From Rhabdornis inornatus (taxonomy: Eukaryota > Chordata > Aves > Passeriformes > Rhabdornithidae): 64,000 nt of DNA. A model generated the notes under the pieces. The model was not told the origin of the DNA. It ran no database searches and was given only the letters and a program-made list of their open reading frames with translations. Positions 36,451-49,847 of the stretch are shown here, piece by piece. A program made the position numbers and the translations under genes. Every line of letters begins with the position of its first letter. Position 1 is the stretch's first letter. The DNA lies in contig VWZS01000654.1 in the NCBI GenBank assembly GCA_013397075.1, positions 1,947,231 to 2,011,230 of the forward strand. Reading direction: 5' to 3'.

Positions 36451-38554
36451 AGGAAGGGACAGAGCAAAGCTCCTCCTTTCCAGCAGGTTAGGACTGGGAT
36501 AGGTAGAGAGCCAGGCTATGCAGAGCAGGGAGAAGGTTGCTGTCATGGCAGGACCTTTGCCAATCTTTTGGTTAGTGAGTAAATTACTCGCTTACCTGTC
36601 CAGACTAGAGCCAGTTGGTGTTTTTTAGAAGTTTGGATGCTTTTTAGTCCTCCTTTTTCCAGACTAGGTGATATGGCATACTGGGGCAGAAGAGGGGTTA
36701 GTGTTTTTGACATCCCTGTAAAAATCCTTTTTAAAAATTTTTTATTTTAACTTCTTTATCATGTCTGAGATTTCTAAAAATAGCATCTTGTCACCTTCAC
36801 TGTTTTGGTTTTTTTCCGGACATAACACTAAGGTATAATCCAGTATTATCAAAGAGAGCAAAAGAATTGGCCAGTACCTCTCAGCATTTTCTGATCTATT
36901 TATTAAGTCTGCAATTGGTTTAATTATATTCGGTTTTAGAGTGCCCAAAATGAAGTACCTTTTTACAAGCACCCCTGGAAGTTAGAGCCCTTATAAAAGT
37001 CTTTCCATTTGGACACCTAAGAATTGAGGCACACAAAGATCACCCTTTTATTAACCTTGGTAATTAACATGCCCACGTAGCTCTCTAGAAAAGCACTGCC
37101 TCGCTTTACAGCTTAACCTCTTCTGAGAGGATATCTGTGTTACCATCTTGGCAAAGCCCAGTGTAAACCTATACTTGATAGGATAAGATAGAATATTTTA
37201 AACCACTTAGGAAACATCCCAAAAAATATCATCACGGTGACAAGACATTTTACAAAATCATACTGCTCAGTTCCTAATTTTTAAGTGACTACAGGTATAA
37301 AAAAAGTTGCAGTTCTGGAATACATTGCAGTTCTTGAGACTCATTGCAAGTTTTTTTTAACAGTTGTGAAATTCCCTTTTCAGGTCCAGAACCATCTGAC
37401 TCTTCCTGTGGAAGCTAATGGTTATCCGTGACTAGGGGTGCAGGAGGCTTCAGAAATGGATTTGGAAGTCACAGGTTTAACGCTGTCCACCAAGACTTAG
37501 CTCAGTGATGTGAATTCTGTGGCAGTCGGGTGAGGGTCACTCTCTGGCATGTAGATGGCTACATCTATGGTCAGCTGCGCTGAGCTCCCCCCTCCTCACT
37601 GGTGTGCAGGTGTCTCTGAAGTCACAGAAAATCACTCAAAAAACTAGGTGCTGTTCACAGCAGCCCAGCTCCACCCCCCTGGACCTTGATAGGTCTCATC
37701 TAAATTAAGTGACAAGGCACACAGACACATGCAGTATCGTGCTGAAGAAGCTTTTGGTGGTTTTAGGCTATGCTTTCCATCGCTTTAGCTATGAGTACTG
37801 GAAGCCCAGTATATGTGGGTTAAGGATACAGTCAGACAAACTGCAAATGGTCAGATTGACACAGTTACAAAAGCAGGAGCCCCTTGGCCCCCAAAATTCT
37901 CTCTGACACATGCTGATGTTAATCTCTCTGATGTTCATTTTCTCATGTCAGTTAATGGATGAACAACGAGAAAGAGGAGAGGATAACACAGGTGTTGTGC
38001 AACAGGACAATACAGGTGTTGTACAGAGATCCTGATCTCAGAGGCAGCACCCAGTGTTCCTGATATCCTCGGACACTTCGCTGATCGCTTCACTCTTCTG
38101 CTGCAAACCACAGGGCGCCCAGCCTCTTGTCTTCTCACGTCAATCTGCATCCTCTCTTCCAAAACACTGATACTTAAAAGTCATCTTCCTTTTCCACTGC
38201 TTTATTGTGTCACTTTGCTGCGTTACTCAAGCGATGATGACTAAAAGCATTGTGATTCTAACAGGCGTCATTAGAAAGCAAAAGAAAACACAATGGCAGT
38301 GGGGCAGAGCTTTGCCAGCCCGTGGCACAGCCATGGGACATGCCCCTGGGGTGGGACAGACTGGCCAGCTGCTGGGCTACAAACCTGAGAAAAGGCCAAG
38401 GTGACACCTGGACGCTACCAGGATCCCACTGTCGTCTTTTCACAGAGCCTAGGAATACTTCCACTGCCCAGAGGAGCTCTCCTGAGCCCAGCGGAGTCAC
38501 AAACTTCATCACCTGTCACTCAAGCACCCTCATTTACAGGAACTCCTGCCTGGT

Positions 38555-39224
38555 ATGCAAATATTCATTGTCATAATGTAGCAATCATTTGCATTCGAGT
38601 AGGAAATATGTTTATTTATAGGGCAGAGTGCTCTTTGAATGAGATTGTGTAGAGTTCAATTGCTTAAATCAGCTATTTGCATGCCATTAGAGATACTTAA
38701 GGACTGGGTACAGGGCCAATTTAATCTAGACAGTGTTGTTATGACTTCCTGTTCGTGTGCTTTTCTGTAACTCAAGAATTCTGTTATATATGTTTAAATC
38801 TCTGTATATGCGGACTAATATAACACAAATGCATCAAGCTAACAGGGAATAGGAAGGAGGAGTGTCCAATTCTGAGCTGGCATCTGACTGCATTATAGTA
38901 ATTTAAATAATAATAGTGCTACGTCCTAGTTCTTCTATTGTTTCTCATGCACCTAGGATTGGGTCCTGGCTGCTTTCTTGTTAGAATAACTCTTTAAAAT
39001 TCAAATATGAAGTTAATTTATTTGTCTATTACCGTAAAATTTACTTGTATAACAGGAATAATGTGGAGACATTAGCAACCCTGTATCAGCAATGTGTTGT
39101 AAGTCTGGTAAACGCCTTAGCTTGGCTTCAGCACTTAGTAGATCTGGCAACTTGCATACCCTTTGCATCCACGTATTAACACTTAATTACCTTGTCACAT
39201 CATTAAACCCAGGCACATTTGCAT
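38555..39224. promoter_or_regulatory. Cluster of POU octamer motifs
   Basis: Exact octamers: ATGCAAAT at 38,555-38,562, and ATTTGCAT at 38,587-38,594, 38,675-38,682 and 39,217-39,224. Three fall within 130 bp. It lies 2.2-2.9 kb upstream of the ferroxidase start. POU-factor binding is inferred from motif identity only. Confidence 0.25.
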
Positions 39225-41269
39225 TCCGGGGAGGTGCTGTGGGCGTGACTCAGAAAAAGATGAAAGAACAGCTCTTTTGCCTTTGCATCAGGAAAATTTC
39301 TGGGAAGCTCCCTTCCAGCAGTGAGGTCATGGGATTAAATTTGTCACTTAGTCCAGGATCCTTTCAGCAAAGGGGTTGGCTATTGGTTACTCTGAGATTT
39401 TCTGTCCCTCTGAAGGCTAAAATTAAAGCATGGCTGGGTTTCAAAGTTTTGCAATGAGAAGCAATGTTCATAGGACTGAAGGGTGAACATCTTGAATACC
39501 AGTTTGGGAATGAGCCCCAAAACATCACCAATAGAGCTTTCTTTTCAAGTAAATCAGGAATTATTGCAAAAATTAGCTTAAGTTAGTGCACTAAAGCCCA
39601 GACATGAGCCAACTAATGTTAATTATTAAACTAAAACACTAAAGTTGTGATGGCTGTAAGAACAATGAAGAGAGATGATGGATGTGCTGACCTTTGTCAG
39701 TTCCTTGAAATTAGATGATAGACGAGCATTTTATTCAGACTGGCTACAATTGAAGCCCAGCTTTGATTCTTCATTGAGCAGATGATGAGCTGATGTTCAT
39801 GCAGATTGTCTACTCTGTGATTGTCTACTCTGTTTCCTCTGCTTCTTCTTGATAGTAGTAGCTCCCATTCATAGCTGATCCTTCCTGATGCCTCTGCTGT
39901 GTTGGTTTGTGTCTCCATTGCAATCCAGACTGGGGAATTAGTCTCTGTTTCCAGCATAAGATTACCCTCAGCTAGTATTGCCACCAGCCCTGGAGCTGTG
40001 CCTGTAGTGACCATCCCACGGTGACAAACAGTGTCTGTGAAACATCTGGGAACTGAACCCTCCTAAGTTTTGTACCCACCAAGACATTGTCTCCCTTCGT
40101 CAGTTGTCCTACACTCTCCAGACACAAACACACATTAATATAAAAGTCTCTTTGTACATCACTTAAAACCAGTTTCTATTGCACTTTCTAATAATTTTCT
40201 GAGTTGCAGCAGTAGTGAACAGAATATAAACATCATGTTATCTTGGGTAATCACACAAGGTGCATGTGAATTACTTGAATCTTTTGAGTTCACACTGGTA
40301 GGTGGGAAATCTCAAAAGGCATTCAGGATTTCTGGAGTTCTGGATAGGACTTTGGTGGGAAAGGCTTCCTTGTCATCTCCCTGGCGTATTCCAAGTCTGA
40401 GTACTGAAACCGTTGGAGATAGAAGGACAAAGAAGCTGCTGGAACTCCAAGAATAACAAGGATCTACAATCAGTGAAGGTATTAGAAATGCAGCTATATC
40501 CCATATTACGTGTGACATGGTGAACCTGACTCACATCTGCCCAGAAGTCCTTGAGGCAGGATGGAAACTGAAGCCATCCCTCCAGATTCCCATGTCAGAG
40601 ACCGCATGGCTCCCTGGCATTGCCTTCCAGCAATTTGGGCTCAGTCCATGCACCCAGCTCAGGGTCACAATTGGGCATTTACCACAGTGGTTGTCTGGAG
40701 ATCATTAGCACAGAATAATTTTCTCCGTACGTTCCTGTGTAGACAGTCTCCTTGAAGAACAGCTACTTTGGTACATTACCAGTGGACAAACCTTGTGGCA
40801 AGGTGTGAAATGGAAAAATGGGCCTCTGTTGTATCAGAAGCAGCACACAGATCCCTTCTTTTCTGTCAAGGTTTTGAGCTAAACCCATTCTCTCTCACAC
40901 CACCAATAAACTACGATAACATAGATTAATTTAGATTTCAGAGAAACCAATTTTACATTTGTAAAAAGCCCCTAAAGATATTTCAATTTGAAGAATGTAA
41001 AGGAATGCAATGATGAGAAGAAAGACATTTAACTGTGTACTGAAAGGAACTACAAGCTTGAAGAGATTACAATAAATTGCAAAATAGGCTGGGCAAGTAA
41101 AAATTGTTCATCCTTAAAAGCCATTAAAACAAGGCTAAAAAAAGTAAGTTTTGATCCTAATTAAGAGAAGCTTCTTGTGTGTGGTAAGTCATATAAATCT
41201 GCACTGTTAAAAGAAGGTTAATACCTCGACAGAACTTCAAGGTACATTATTTATGAGTTTCTATGGTGC

Positions 41270-41400
41270 TGCCTATTGCAGCACTTAACAAACATGAAAG
41301 AGCTTAACATTACGTCAGCACTGTGGGACAGAACATGTTTATTAACCCTATTACACAAATGAGGAAGGAGGAAGGCTATGCAATGTCCAGATGCTCACAA
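41270..41400 (+). repeat. Possible old MIR-like SINE relic
   Basis: GCAGCACTTAACAAACATGA and, further on, ATTAACCCTATTACACAAAT then GAGGAAGGAGGAAGG resemble the degraded core and 3' part of MIR-type SINEs ('ccattttacagatgaggaaa'). Strong divergence makes this tentative. Confidence 0.3.
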
Positions 41401-43089
41401 AGCAAGGCCGCCTGGTCTCTTGCCCCCCTGTCCAGAGCAAGGCAACAGCCCTCCTGGCCCCCTGAACATGGGGCTGGTGGAGATCAGGGTCTTGTTGGAC
41501 TTCCAGTGTTTGTGGAAGTGATGCTGTGGTTGGTTGCATGGTGAAACTCTCACACACACCTTTGCTGCCTGCCAGCAGGAGGGCCTGTGCTGAATCCGCC
41601 TGAGCTCTCCTCCAGGCATCTCTGATGCCTGTCCAGCCTCCTCTAGTCACCCCATGGGCATCATGAGATCCTCTTCCATCACGTCTCATGGCACTGACCT
41701 ACTTACTTACACTAGAGGAAATGTGACCCTTTTGTTTTCCTCCTATGAGCTCATTGCCTCATTTTGTCTCTGGGTAAGCAGGGGAGTTGTGTTAATAAAC
41801 CCCAGCACTGGAAACCTAACCAGGACTATTTAAAGCAGGCAGCAGAAAGGAAGGTATGAAGCATTGCAAGCAGAAAAGAAAGAATTGATGTGATTGCATC
41901 TGCACAAGTGGCTTCCAAACTGTTGCAAACTCAGTTCTGTCAGGTAACACATCCTCAAGAGTGATATTAAGCTGCATACTCCCAGCAGGATTGGGACACT
42001 TTGCTTAGGGTCTGCTGATTAAATGGGAGGGTGTCGTGTGAAGTGGAGGAGCTGACAGGAGTTACCTGATGTCCAGACAACAACTTCTGGCCAGTTTCTT
42101 GGCTGGAAAGGAGAAAATGTGGAAAATGTCACAACCTTGTGGAAACCTAGATGACTGCTCACAGTGAAATCATGTGATTCATGGGATATGCTGCCAACGC
42201 TATTAGTGTCTTTCATCTGAGTCTACAAAGTTTTGCAATAAAGAGCAGCGCTACTGTTCTTCAGTGACTCTACTTCCTATTTGAAGGAGCCTATCTTACA
42301 GCCAGAGTGCCATTCCTGGAATGGAAGCCTTTCAGGTTTGATATTAAAAAGGAAAATAATTTCTGCAGCATTAGAAATTCCTTAGTGTATGGAAAAAACC
42401 TCTTCTGTCCCCCAGCCCAGTTCCCACTTTGAAGAGCTTGCTGTGGTCTTTCAAAACATCATCTGCCTTTGTTTTATAAATTCATGTCAGTACCAGATCT
42501 TACATAGTTGATACTGAGAATTTCTTCCTTCCCCCTGCTGAGTACAGTCCTGGGGGTTGCAGAGCATCCTTGTTTTAACAGAGATCTATTTAAGACTCCA
42601 AATTTGGGTCAGGGCTCTCAGCATCTTTCTTTGCAAGAGCTGTGAACACCATGGCAGGGCCTGGTAAGCCCACACTATGTATATAAGGCTGATAAAATTT
42701 GCCAGTTCTGGTACAGATTCCTCTCCAAAAGGGTTATGAAGAGAAAGGCAGCACGATGCAAACCTGGCTGCACCACCCCTGGGTCCAAGCTGAAGTGTTT
42801 CTGTGCCGAGGGCCACTTCCATTTCTGAAACCAGGACTAACTCAGAGTCACTCTGGCTTTGCCAACACGGTGTCAGCAGAACTTCCTTCCATCCCAGTCC
42901 AGGTTAGTAGTTCAAATGGCAAACTTCACGAATGACGTGCATCCTCCAGCTCCGGCAGGGCAGATCACACAGGTCCACAGCCTTATGCTTTGGAAGTAGA
43001 GAGTGGACATCAAACCCCACCTTTGGACACCTCAAAAAGCAGCCTGAGCCTCCTAAGTGCTGAGCAAGCTCCCCCAATGCAGGAAACTT

Positions 43090-43480
43090 GGTTTCAGCTG
43101 ACTAACTGTAAGCACTCAGTTAGCTTAGCTTCTCCTCTTGTGTGCTCATCTAAAAATGGGGATGATTACATCTGACTCCCTCTCCAGGTATTTGGAAGCT
43201 AATTTAGTTAATGCTTGTCAAGCACTTTCAGGTCTTCAGATGAAAAGGGCCGCAGATAGGCAAAGCACTGCTATTACTATTAATTATTTCTATTGTGCAA
43301 GGAGACATGAAAGCAGCAAGAGTGATGATTACTCGCTTCCTTTACAAGTGTCAAGACACAGCGCAAATACACAGACAGGGATCCTCCCTGCCCTGCAGGG
43401 CTCCTAATCTCAGCAGCCAGATCAACCAGACAAAGAGCGGGGAAGGGAGCACAAACCCAGACAAAAAGCAGCGCATGATG
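43090..43480 (+). repeat. Old amniote SINE-like repeat(s)
   Basis: It contains CATCTAAAAATGGGGATGAT, AGGTCTTCAGATGAAAAGGG, TATTACTATTAATTATTTCT and later GGGATCCTCCCTGCCCTGCA. Together these resemble the 'tctgtaaaatggggat', 'gatgaaaggc', 'attattatta' and 'cagtccctgccct' order of ancient MIR-type SINEs known from birds and turtles. Named from memory. Confidence 0.4.
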
Positions 43481-45119
43481 TAGTGACTTACCGCACAGGG
43501 GCTGGGTTTTGCAACAGCTGCTCTTTACAAGTGTCCTCTTAGCCAAAAAAAGCACAACATTACTGTTCTGAGGTATTTAAAAATCTCAAGTCAGCATCTC
43601 AAAAAAGGAAAAGTCTTTTACAAAAGGTAGTAAATGCAACTCCCCTTGTTTGCCCTCTAATTTTTGAGCAAGCCAAGCTTTGAAGTTTTTCTTTGCAGCC
43701 ACGAGTACTGAAAATATTTCATTAATAAAGAAGAAGTCGAAACTATCCACGAACAATTTGAAATATTTGGATAGGTAGGACAAATTCCTGGTGGTAACAG
43801 GTTGCTGTCAATCAGCTGCAGGAAGGAAGTGAGCATGGGCTTGGTGACAGCTCATTCCTCTTCCCTCCCATGTACCCTGTGAGCCTCGCACAGTGAGTTT
43901 TCATCCTCCCCAAAGTGCCAGGGGGCTGGGTGTTGGGAGGAGCTGACATGCAGTGATGAGGTGCTCCACAGTAATTTGTTCCTTTATCTAATGTCTGACT
44001 AGACAGGCAGATAGGCACAGAAGTAAAAAACCCAAGTGGATACCAGACAGATGCTGAGAACTCGTGTGAAAGGGCTGGCACTGGCTCAGTGGAGGGAGTG
44101 GGAAACATGGCCAAGGCCAGTAGCATAGCTGGAGTGGGATGCTCTGGGATGAGATGTGCCAATCTGAGCCATGACACCTTTCCTTCAGAGTGTGAAGGGT
44201 TGCAGAGGCAGATCCTGGGTCAGGGAGTACCGGGCTAGCCCAGGGGTCAGGCATCTGCATCCCTCACCTCCTTCAGGGTCTGTTTCAGCTCATCAGTGGA
44301 ATGAGGCTGTAGCTGGACCTGCAATGTCCTGGGTGAATCCAGCAATTGCTGAACCTTTCTCTGACTGCTGTATGAATCCAAATTATATTCTTGTTTACTT
44401 TTTCCCAAGTAAAAGCATCCAGTTCACTTAATAACAGCCAGTGAACGTGCTTGGCATCAGCTGCATTTTTTAAAATTTTAATTTATCATGGGATGAGGAT
44501 GCCTGATGGAAGACACCACCAGACATGTGCTTTAATTAAACTATTGAACTGTTCTTAAACGAATACCAGCCTCTTTCAAAAAGCAATTCTTCCAAGGAAG
44601 AGGCAGCTGTATTTTTTGGAGATTATAGGGAAATGCCTCCTTATCTCATTAATCATCTCAAGCATATTAAAAATAGGTTTAAAATGCTGAACCAGCTGTC
44701 TTCCATACACTGCTTCTGCTTTCCAGGGCTGCCTTTCATCCTTGGGCTCCTCCAAGCTCCCTCTAATGGCTGTGGACATGGTGGGTCATTGTCCCTCTGT
44801 GGCACTGCAGGGGAATCACATAGGCACGAAGCCCCAGCAGTGCACAGGGTGAAATGTGCCCCCTGGAGGAGCTCCTCCAGGCTTTTATTTTGGTAATATA
44901 TGTGGCTTCATCTTTCACCTAGCTCTTTTATGATCCTATCTCCACCCAGTATCTTCTCTCTTATCACTTCCCACTGTTCTTGCCTTTCTCCCAGCCTCTG
45001 GAATCTTGCCATCGTTGTGGAGTTAATACAGGTCTTGCCCTTAGCTCGGTTCAGGCCACGTCTAATATAAAAAATGGATTACACCAAGGAATGACAAGAG
45101 CATACTCCAGATGGTTTGT

Positions 45120-45265
45120 TCATTTTTCTAAGTCTGGTTTTCAGATGTCTTCCTCATGCTGGTTCAGGCAGGGCTACCTAGAGCTGGCTACCCTGGACCA
45201 TGCCCAGATGGCTTTTGAATATTTCCAGGACTGCAGATTATATATCTCCAAGGATGGAGACAAAT
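45120..45265 (-). mobile_element. CR1 LINE fragment
   Basis: GGACCATGCCCAGATGGCTT, then TTGAATATTTCCAGG, and ATCTCCAAGGATGGAGACAA read as an antisense CR1 3' region. A short insertion (ACTGCAGATTAT) splits it. Confidence 0.65.
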
Positions 45266-48200
45266 AGTTCACCCCTTATCAGAAAAGACCTTTAATTCTG
45301 TCTGCCTAATTTTACACTCACACAAAAAAATTCCTGCAGCCCACTTTCCTCAACATCCCCTCACCCTCAAAAAAGTCTTGAATCCAACTTTCAGTGGACA
45401 TAGAAACAGTAAAGAATAAATCATTTGAAGATGAAGATTGCCTAATTTCTGGGAAAATCTGGGATATGTTTGTCTGTGAAAGCAGAGAATCCCTTTCAGA
45501 AACCCATGCAGTGCTAAGAAATGCCTGAAAGCACTTCTCAGTTTGGGAAATATTGACTTAATTGCCTCAGGCCCTTCTGCTATGTGTGTGGAGATTTTAA
45601 ATACTACCTTGTCCCACAATGGATGCAAACAACTAACAACTTTGGAGTCAGCGAGGAGATGGATTGTCCTTTCTTCAACCAGCCAGCACCAGCTGGAAAG
45701 AAACAAACCTCAGGATCTGAAAATCAGCTGTATTTCCAAAGGCTTATCCAATTTTTCCACATATATTCTTTTCTTTAAAACAGGCAAAGTAAGTGGTAAG
45801 TACTTCTGCTAGCAAGCAGTAATTCTGGCTACAAACCTGGCCTCATGTGCATGTTCAAAACAGCATAACTACGCACACGGAGCTAATATCGATTTTCCTT
45901 TTTTCCGTTTTGGCACAAAACCAGATGGAGATGGTGAACAAGAGGACAGTGCCCCTTGCAATAACAAAACACTTAGTGGTCACTTCTGACCTCCTGGGTG
46001 CTGCTGTCCTCTTTCATTCTGGTGGGAGTCACCACCCCTGTTGCACCAGCCTTGCATGGAAATTTGTAATCTCTTTCAGGTTACCTGGGTAAGCTATATC
46101 TCTCGATCTGACCAAAACCAGCACTCTGGACTACAGAAACCTTCCCTGCTGACAGTGTCAAGCATCTATAAAAAATACAATGAGCATTTCTTGACAAATC
46201 ACATATCTCTTCAGCATATTGCCAATATTTGTTCTTCATTACTGAAGACTTCCTAAGAAACCTGGTGCAGTTCAGGGCAAGAGAGGAAGGGAGGAGAAGG
46301 ATCACCAGTAAGATTTCTCCTGTTTGCTCAGTAAAGAGGGGCATTTTCCAGTCAGAACTACTTTTAGCTCCTAATTCACCCTCTCCCTAAGCACGTTCTT
46401 GGGCAAACCCCAGTGTCAAAACATATGGATGAGAAATGCCTTTCAGCCAAAATCAGAAAGAAGTGTTGCATGAAACCAACAAAATGAAAGCACAAACCTC
46501 TAATTATTTTAATATTGGATAGTGACAGCGTTGTTCTGTGTTGGGAGTACAAACAACCCTTGGCCACAGGTCACAGTTCATTGCTGTTTTAGAAAACATT
46601 GGGGTTGGTACAGTGCTGTCCCTGGGCAAACCACTCAGGTAATTAAATAAAGCAAGCTTTGTTATAAATCAGATGAACAAACATACACACAAGCAAGCAA
46701 TGGATAATGCTTTGTTGGATAGGCAGAGCTCGCTGGATGTTGTCTCAGGACCATTCTCCTCACCCCAGAAGGTGCTTCTCCAGAGGGCTGGCTGTGCCAC
46801 CCCGGGGTGCCCTGGAGTCACAGAGTAACTGATAATGACGGGGTTTATTCCCAAAGCACTGTCTCTTGGTAGTGGTGCAAGTGTCCCCAGGGGCAATGAT
46901 GTGCTGTGCTGCCATTGCAGGGGGAAAAGTGTGATTAGCAGGATGTCATCTCAGGGAGCAGGGAGAGTCTAAGTATGTGGGAAAGGGAATTACGCATAAA
47001 AGGAGAGACAAGAGAAAAGAAAGAAGGGGGGGAATGAAAAATGGGTAAAACAGAAGAGAAGGAAAAGTCCACCCATGTGACTGTTATTGCTGTGAAGGGC
47101 ATGTCCAGCATATACTGTGTGTTGGGACCACCAGTGCACGATGGTGCAATGCAGTGAATATATTCTCAAAGAGTGCAGAGAGCCTATTTCAAAATTTCTC
47201 CAGAATAACTTCCATTCCACCTCTTCAGACTCATAGGTATCCTTAATATAAAAAACTTAACTTGCCCCACTCAGCCACTGAAAGCAGCTGTTTTCTGGCT
47301 GTCTCTGATCTGGTTCAAGTCATGACCCTTTATGTACTGAGCTGTTTCTCAGCTTCCTCAATACCCTTGCTGTGCAATGAGCTCTTTGTGGCCAGGGTCA
47401 TGTGGGTCTTGGATAAAGATAAAGGAAAACCTGAATAACGCTGGTAGTGCCATTCACATCTTCCTGTTTCTACCTTAACAGAGCATCTGCATGCTCCTGG
47501 ATACAGGCAGGCAGGTTCAGCTGGGCACCTGCTGCAAGAGAAGCAGGGGCAGCTGGTGATCCAGGCCAGGTTACCTGCAATACCCAAGCACATGGACCTT
47601 CTCACAGCCAGCTCATCTTGGAAAAAGCTTCTTAACAGTGGTTAAATTTCCTAACAGCAGTCTGATCTCAGGAAAATCAACCTCCCTTTCCCTCAGCTGA
47701 AGGGAACATTAACAGCAGCAAGAAATAACTTGTGTTAAAATGGAATAAATTAAATTGAGTGGGGTGTCACTGTGTACTCAGAACAAAACTGTGACTTCAG
47801 AGCAATCACCTAAGTTTTGTACAAGAATAGGTGGGAACAGAGCTGCCTTGCTCCTTTTTCCACATCGTATCAACAGCAAAAAGGCCATTTTTCCTTAGTG
47901 CGCAGCAGCCAAGCTCCAAATGAGGCAGATCAATTAATAGAGTAAGTGGGCAGTCAGATATGCCCTTCAAAAACCTGCATGGGGCCATAATTCTTCAGTA
48001 TCTCGCATTGCACCACTCAGGGAAATTGTGGGGCTGGAACTGTTTTCATTCCTATCATGATGAACAAGATGGTTCACATATTTACAGTTCCTCTCTCAGT
48101 TCCCATGTACCACTGTAACTGGAAAATTAATCAAGAATTTATGGCTAAAAGGGTAGAATTAAAAGGAGGATCAGAGCTGGTGTACAGTTAAGTCAATATA

Positions 48201-49831
48201 ATCAGGAAGCATTGATCAGTGGAACACAAAATGTTTTCATTGCCTTAAAAGTCAATATTGCAGGGGAAAAATAGATGTACACAATCGTATACACTCAGCT
48301 TAGCCACTAAACACTTCACAGACAAAGCTCAGTGTTTTGAAGTGTTTTAGAGGTTGCTTGCTTTCATTTCTTTTGGATGTCCTTCTTTTTGGCTTTCTTC
48401 CTGTTCGTCGCAATGAGCACAGAACTCACCAAGACTGAACGTAGATCCTACTCAATAATAAGCACATGTAAAGATATTCTTGAACCAGTAAGAGAACAGA
48501 GTTCAATATAGCTTGCTAGTATTTTATTTTTTCTGTAGTGGCTAGAAGCACTAGTCTTTGGTTAAGCCCCTGAGCACACAAGTGTTATACTAATGTAGAA
48601 GAAAACACTGAACTTTCCCCAAACATTTTAAAATCTACACTGTTGATACACAAAATTCAGAAAGTGCAGAGAAGAAAATGAAAAAGGTCAGTAGAAGAAT
48701 GTCCCCAGTGTAATGCTGGGGACGCAGTATAAGTGAGAAACTACAGAGGTGAGGTTTGCACGTCATCCTGGAGGAGTATGAGCCAGGCAAAACCAGAGAA
48801 AAGCAGAATCAAACTGAAGGATGCTGAGTCCAGCTTAGGATGTTGGGTATGTGAAGATGGGAAAGGTGGTGCCTGAGAGACATTATGGAGTTTAAAGGCT
48901 ATAAAAACTCCAAACAACCAGGATATGAGATTTAGGGGCAGGGTTCATATTAAGTATCATTATGAAGTTCCCTCATTTGCTTCTTAACTCTCTACATAAG
49001 CTGGCAGGTCCCTCCAGTTGCTCCAGCTGTCAGTGCAAATTGCTGATGGTCTTCAAGTTGTTCTAAAGTTAATTCTTTAACTGCTTTAAATGTCACTAGA
49101 CCTGGTGCCTTTGTCCTGTCTGAAGATTGTATGACACTTGCTTTGTTCCTTTCCCTTGGGGTTGAAGCACTGTCACAAAAGACATGGTTAAAGGCTGTTG
49201 CTGCTGATGTGAGTTGAAGTTTGAGGCATTGGATTCAGTGAGTTAGTTCAGTTTTCCTCCTTGTTATCATCTGCATTTTAATGAAGGTTCTTTGCCTGAG
49301 ATCCCTCTGAGATCACTAAAGATTTTCACTGGCTGTGAGTCCGTGATTATTTGATATTGTTATTTACATTAAATATGCAACCAGGGACTGAATTCCTGGT
49401 GCTTTTGCAGTCACTCTGCCATGCTGGTAGTCCTCATGGGTGCGATTCATCTGACAACAGCTTCTGACATCTAGATCTGAACAAGTGGTGATATTCTTTT
49501 ACCGTAAATGATATCCCTACAGTAATCCCTAAAATAGATCTTGTGATTCTTCTCCTTAGAAGTCTCTGTTCCTCTCATGAGAAATAAGACAGCCTAGGCT
49601 GACATTTACGCTCAAAGTCACATGAGATTAATTCCACCCTTCACAACCAATCTTTCCTAGAGAGTTTAGAGGATGAAGGTGGGAGATGAGGATGTAGATG
49701 CTTGTCAGAGAAGGGATGTTTTCAGTTGAAGAGAGGGATCTGAGTATATTCCCACCACAACTGGGGCCAAATCTGACCTAGCAAGTAACATATATATTTC
49801 TGTGTTTTGAAGTTTGGACATATTTTAACAG

Positions 49832-49847
49832 TTATTATTATTATTAT
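49832..49847 (+). repeat. TTA microsatellite
   Basis: About five perfect TTA units, in intergenic DNA. Confidence 0.8.

Noticed and set aside
36150..36467. Overlapping frames on both strands around exon 1
   Set aside because: GC-rich shadows of exon 1; only the frame with the signal peptide and YYLGIVEENWDYA continues the ferroxidase.
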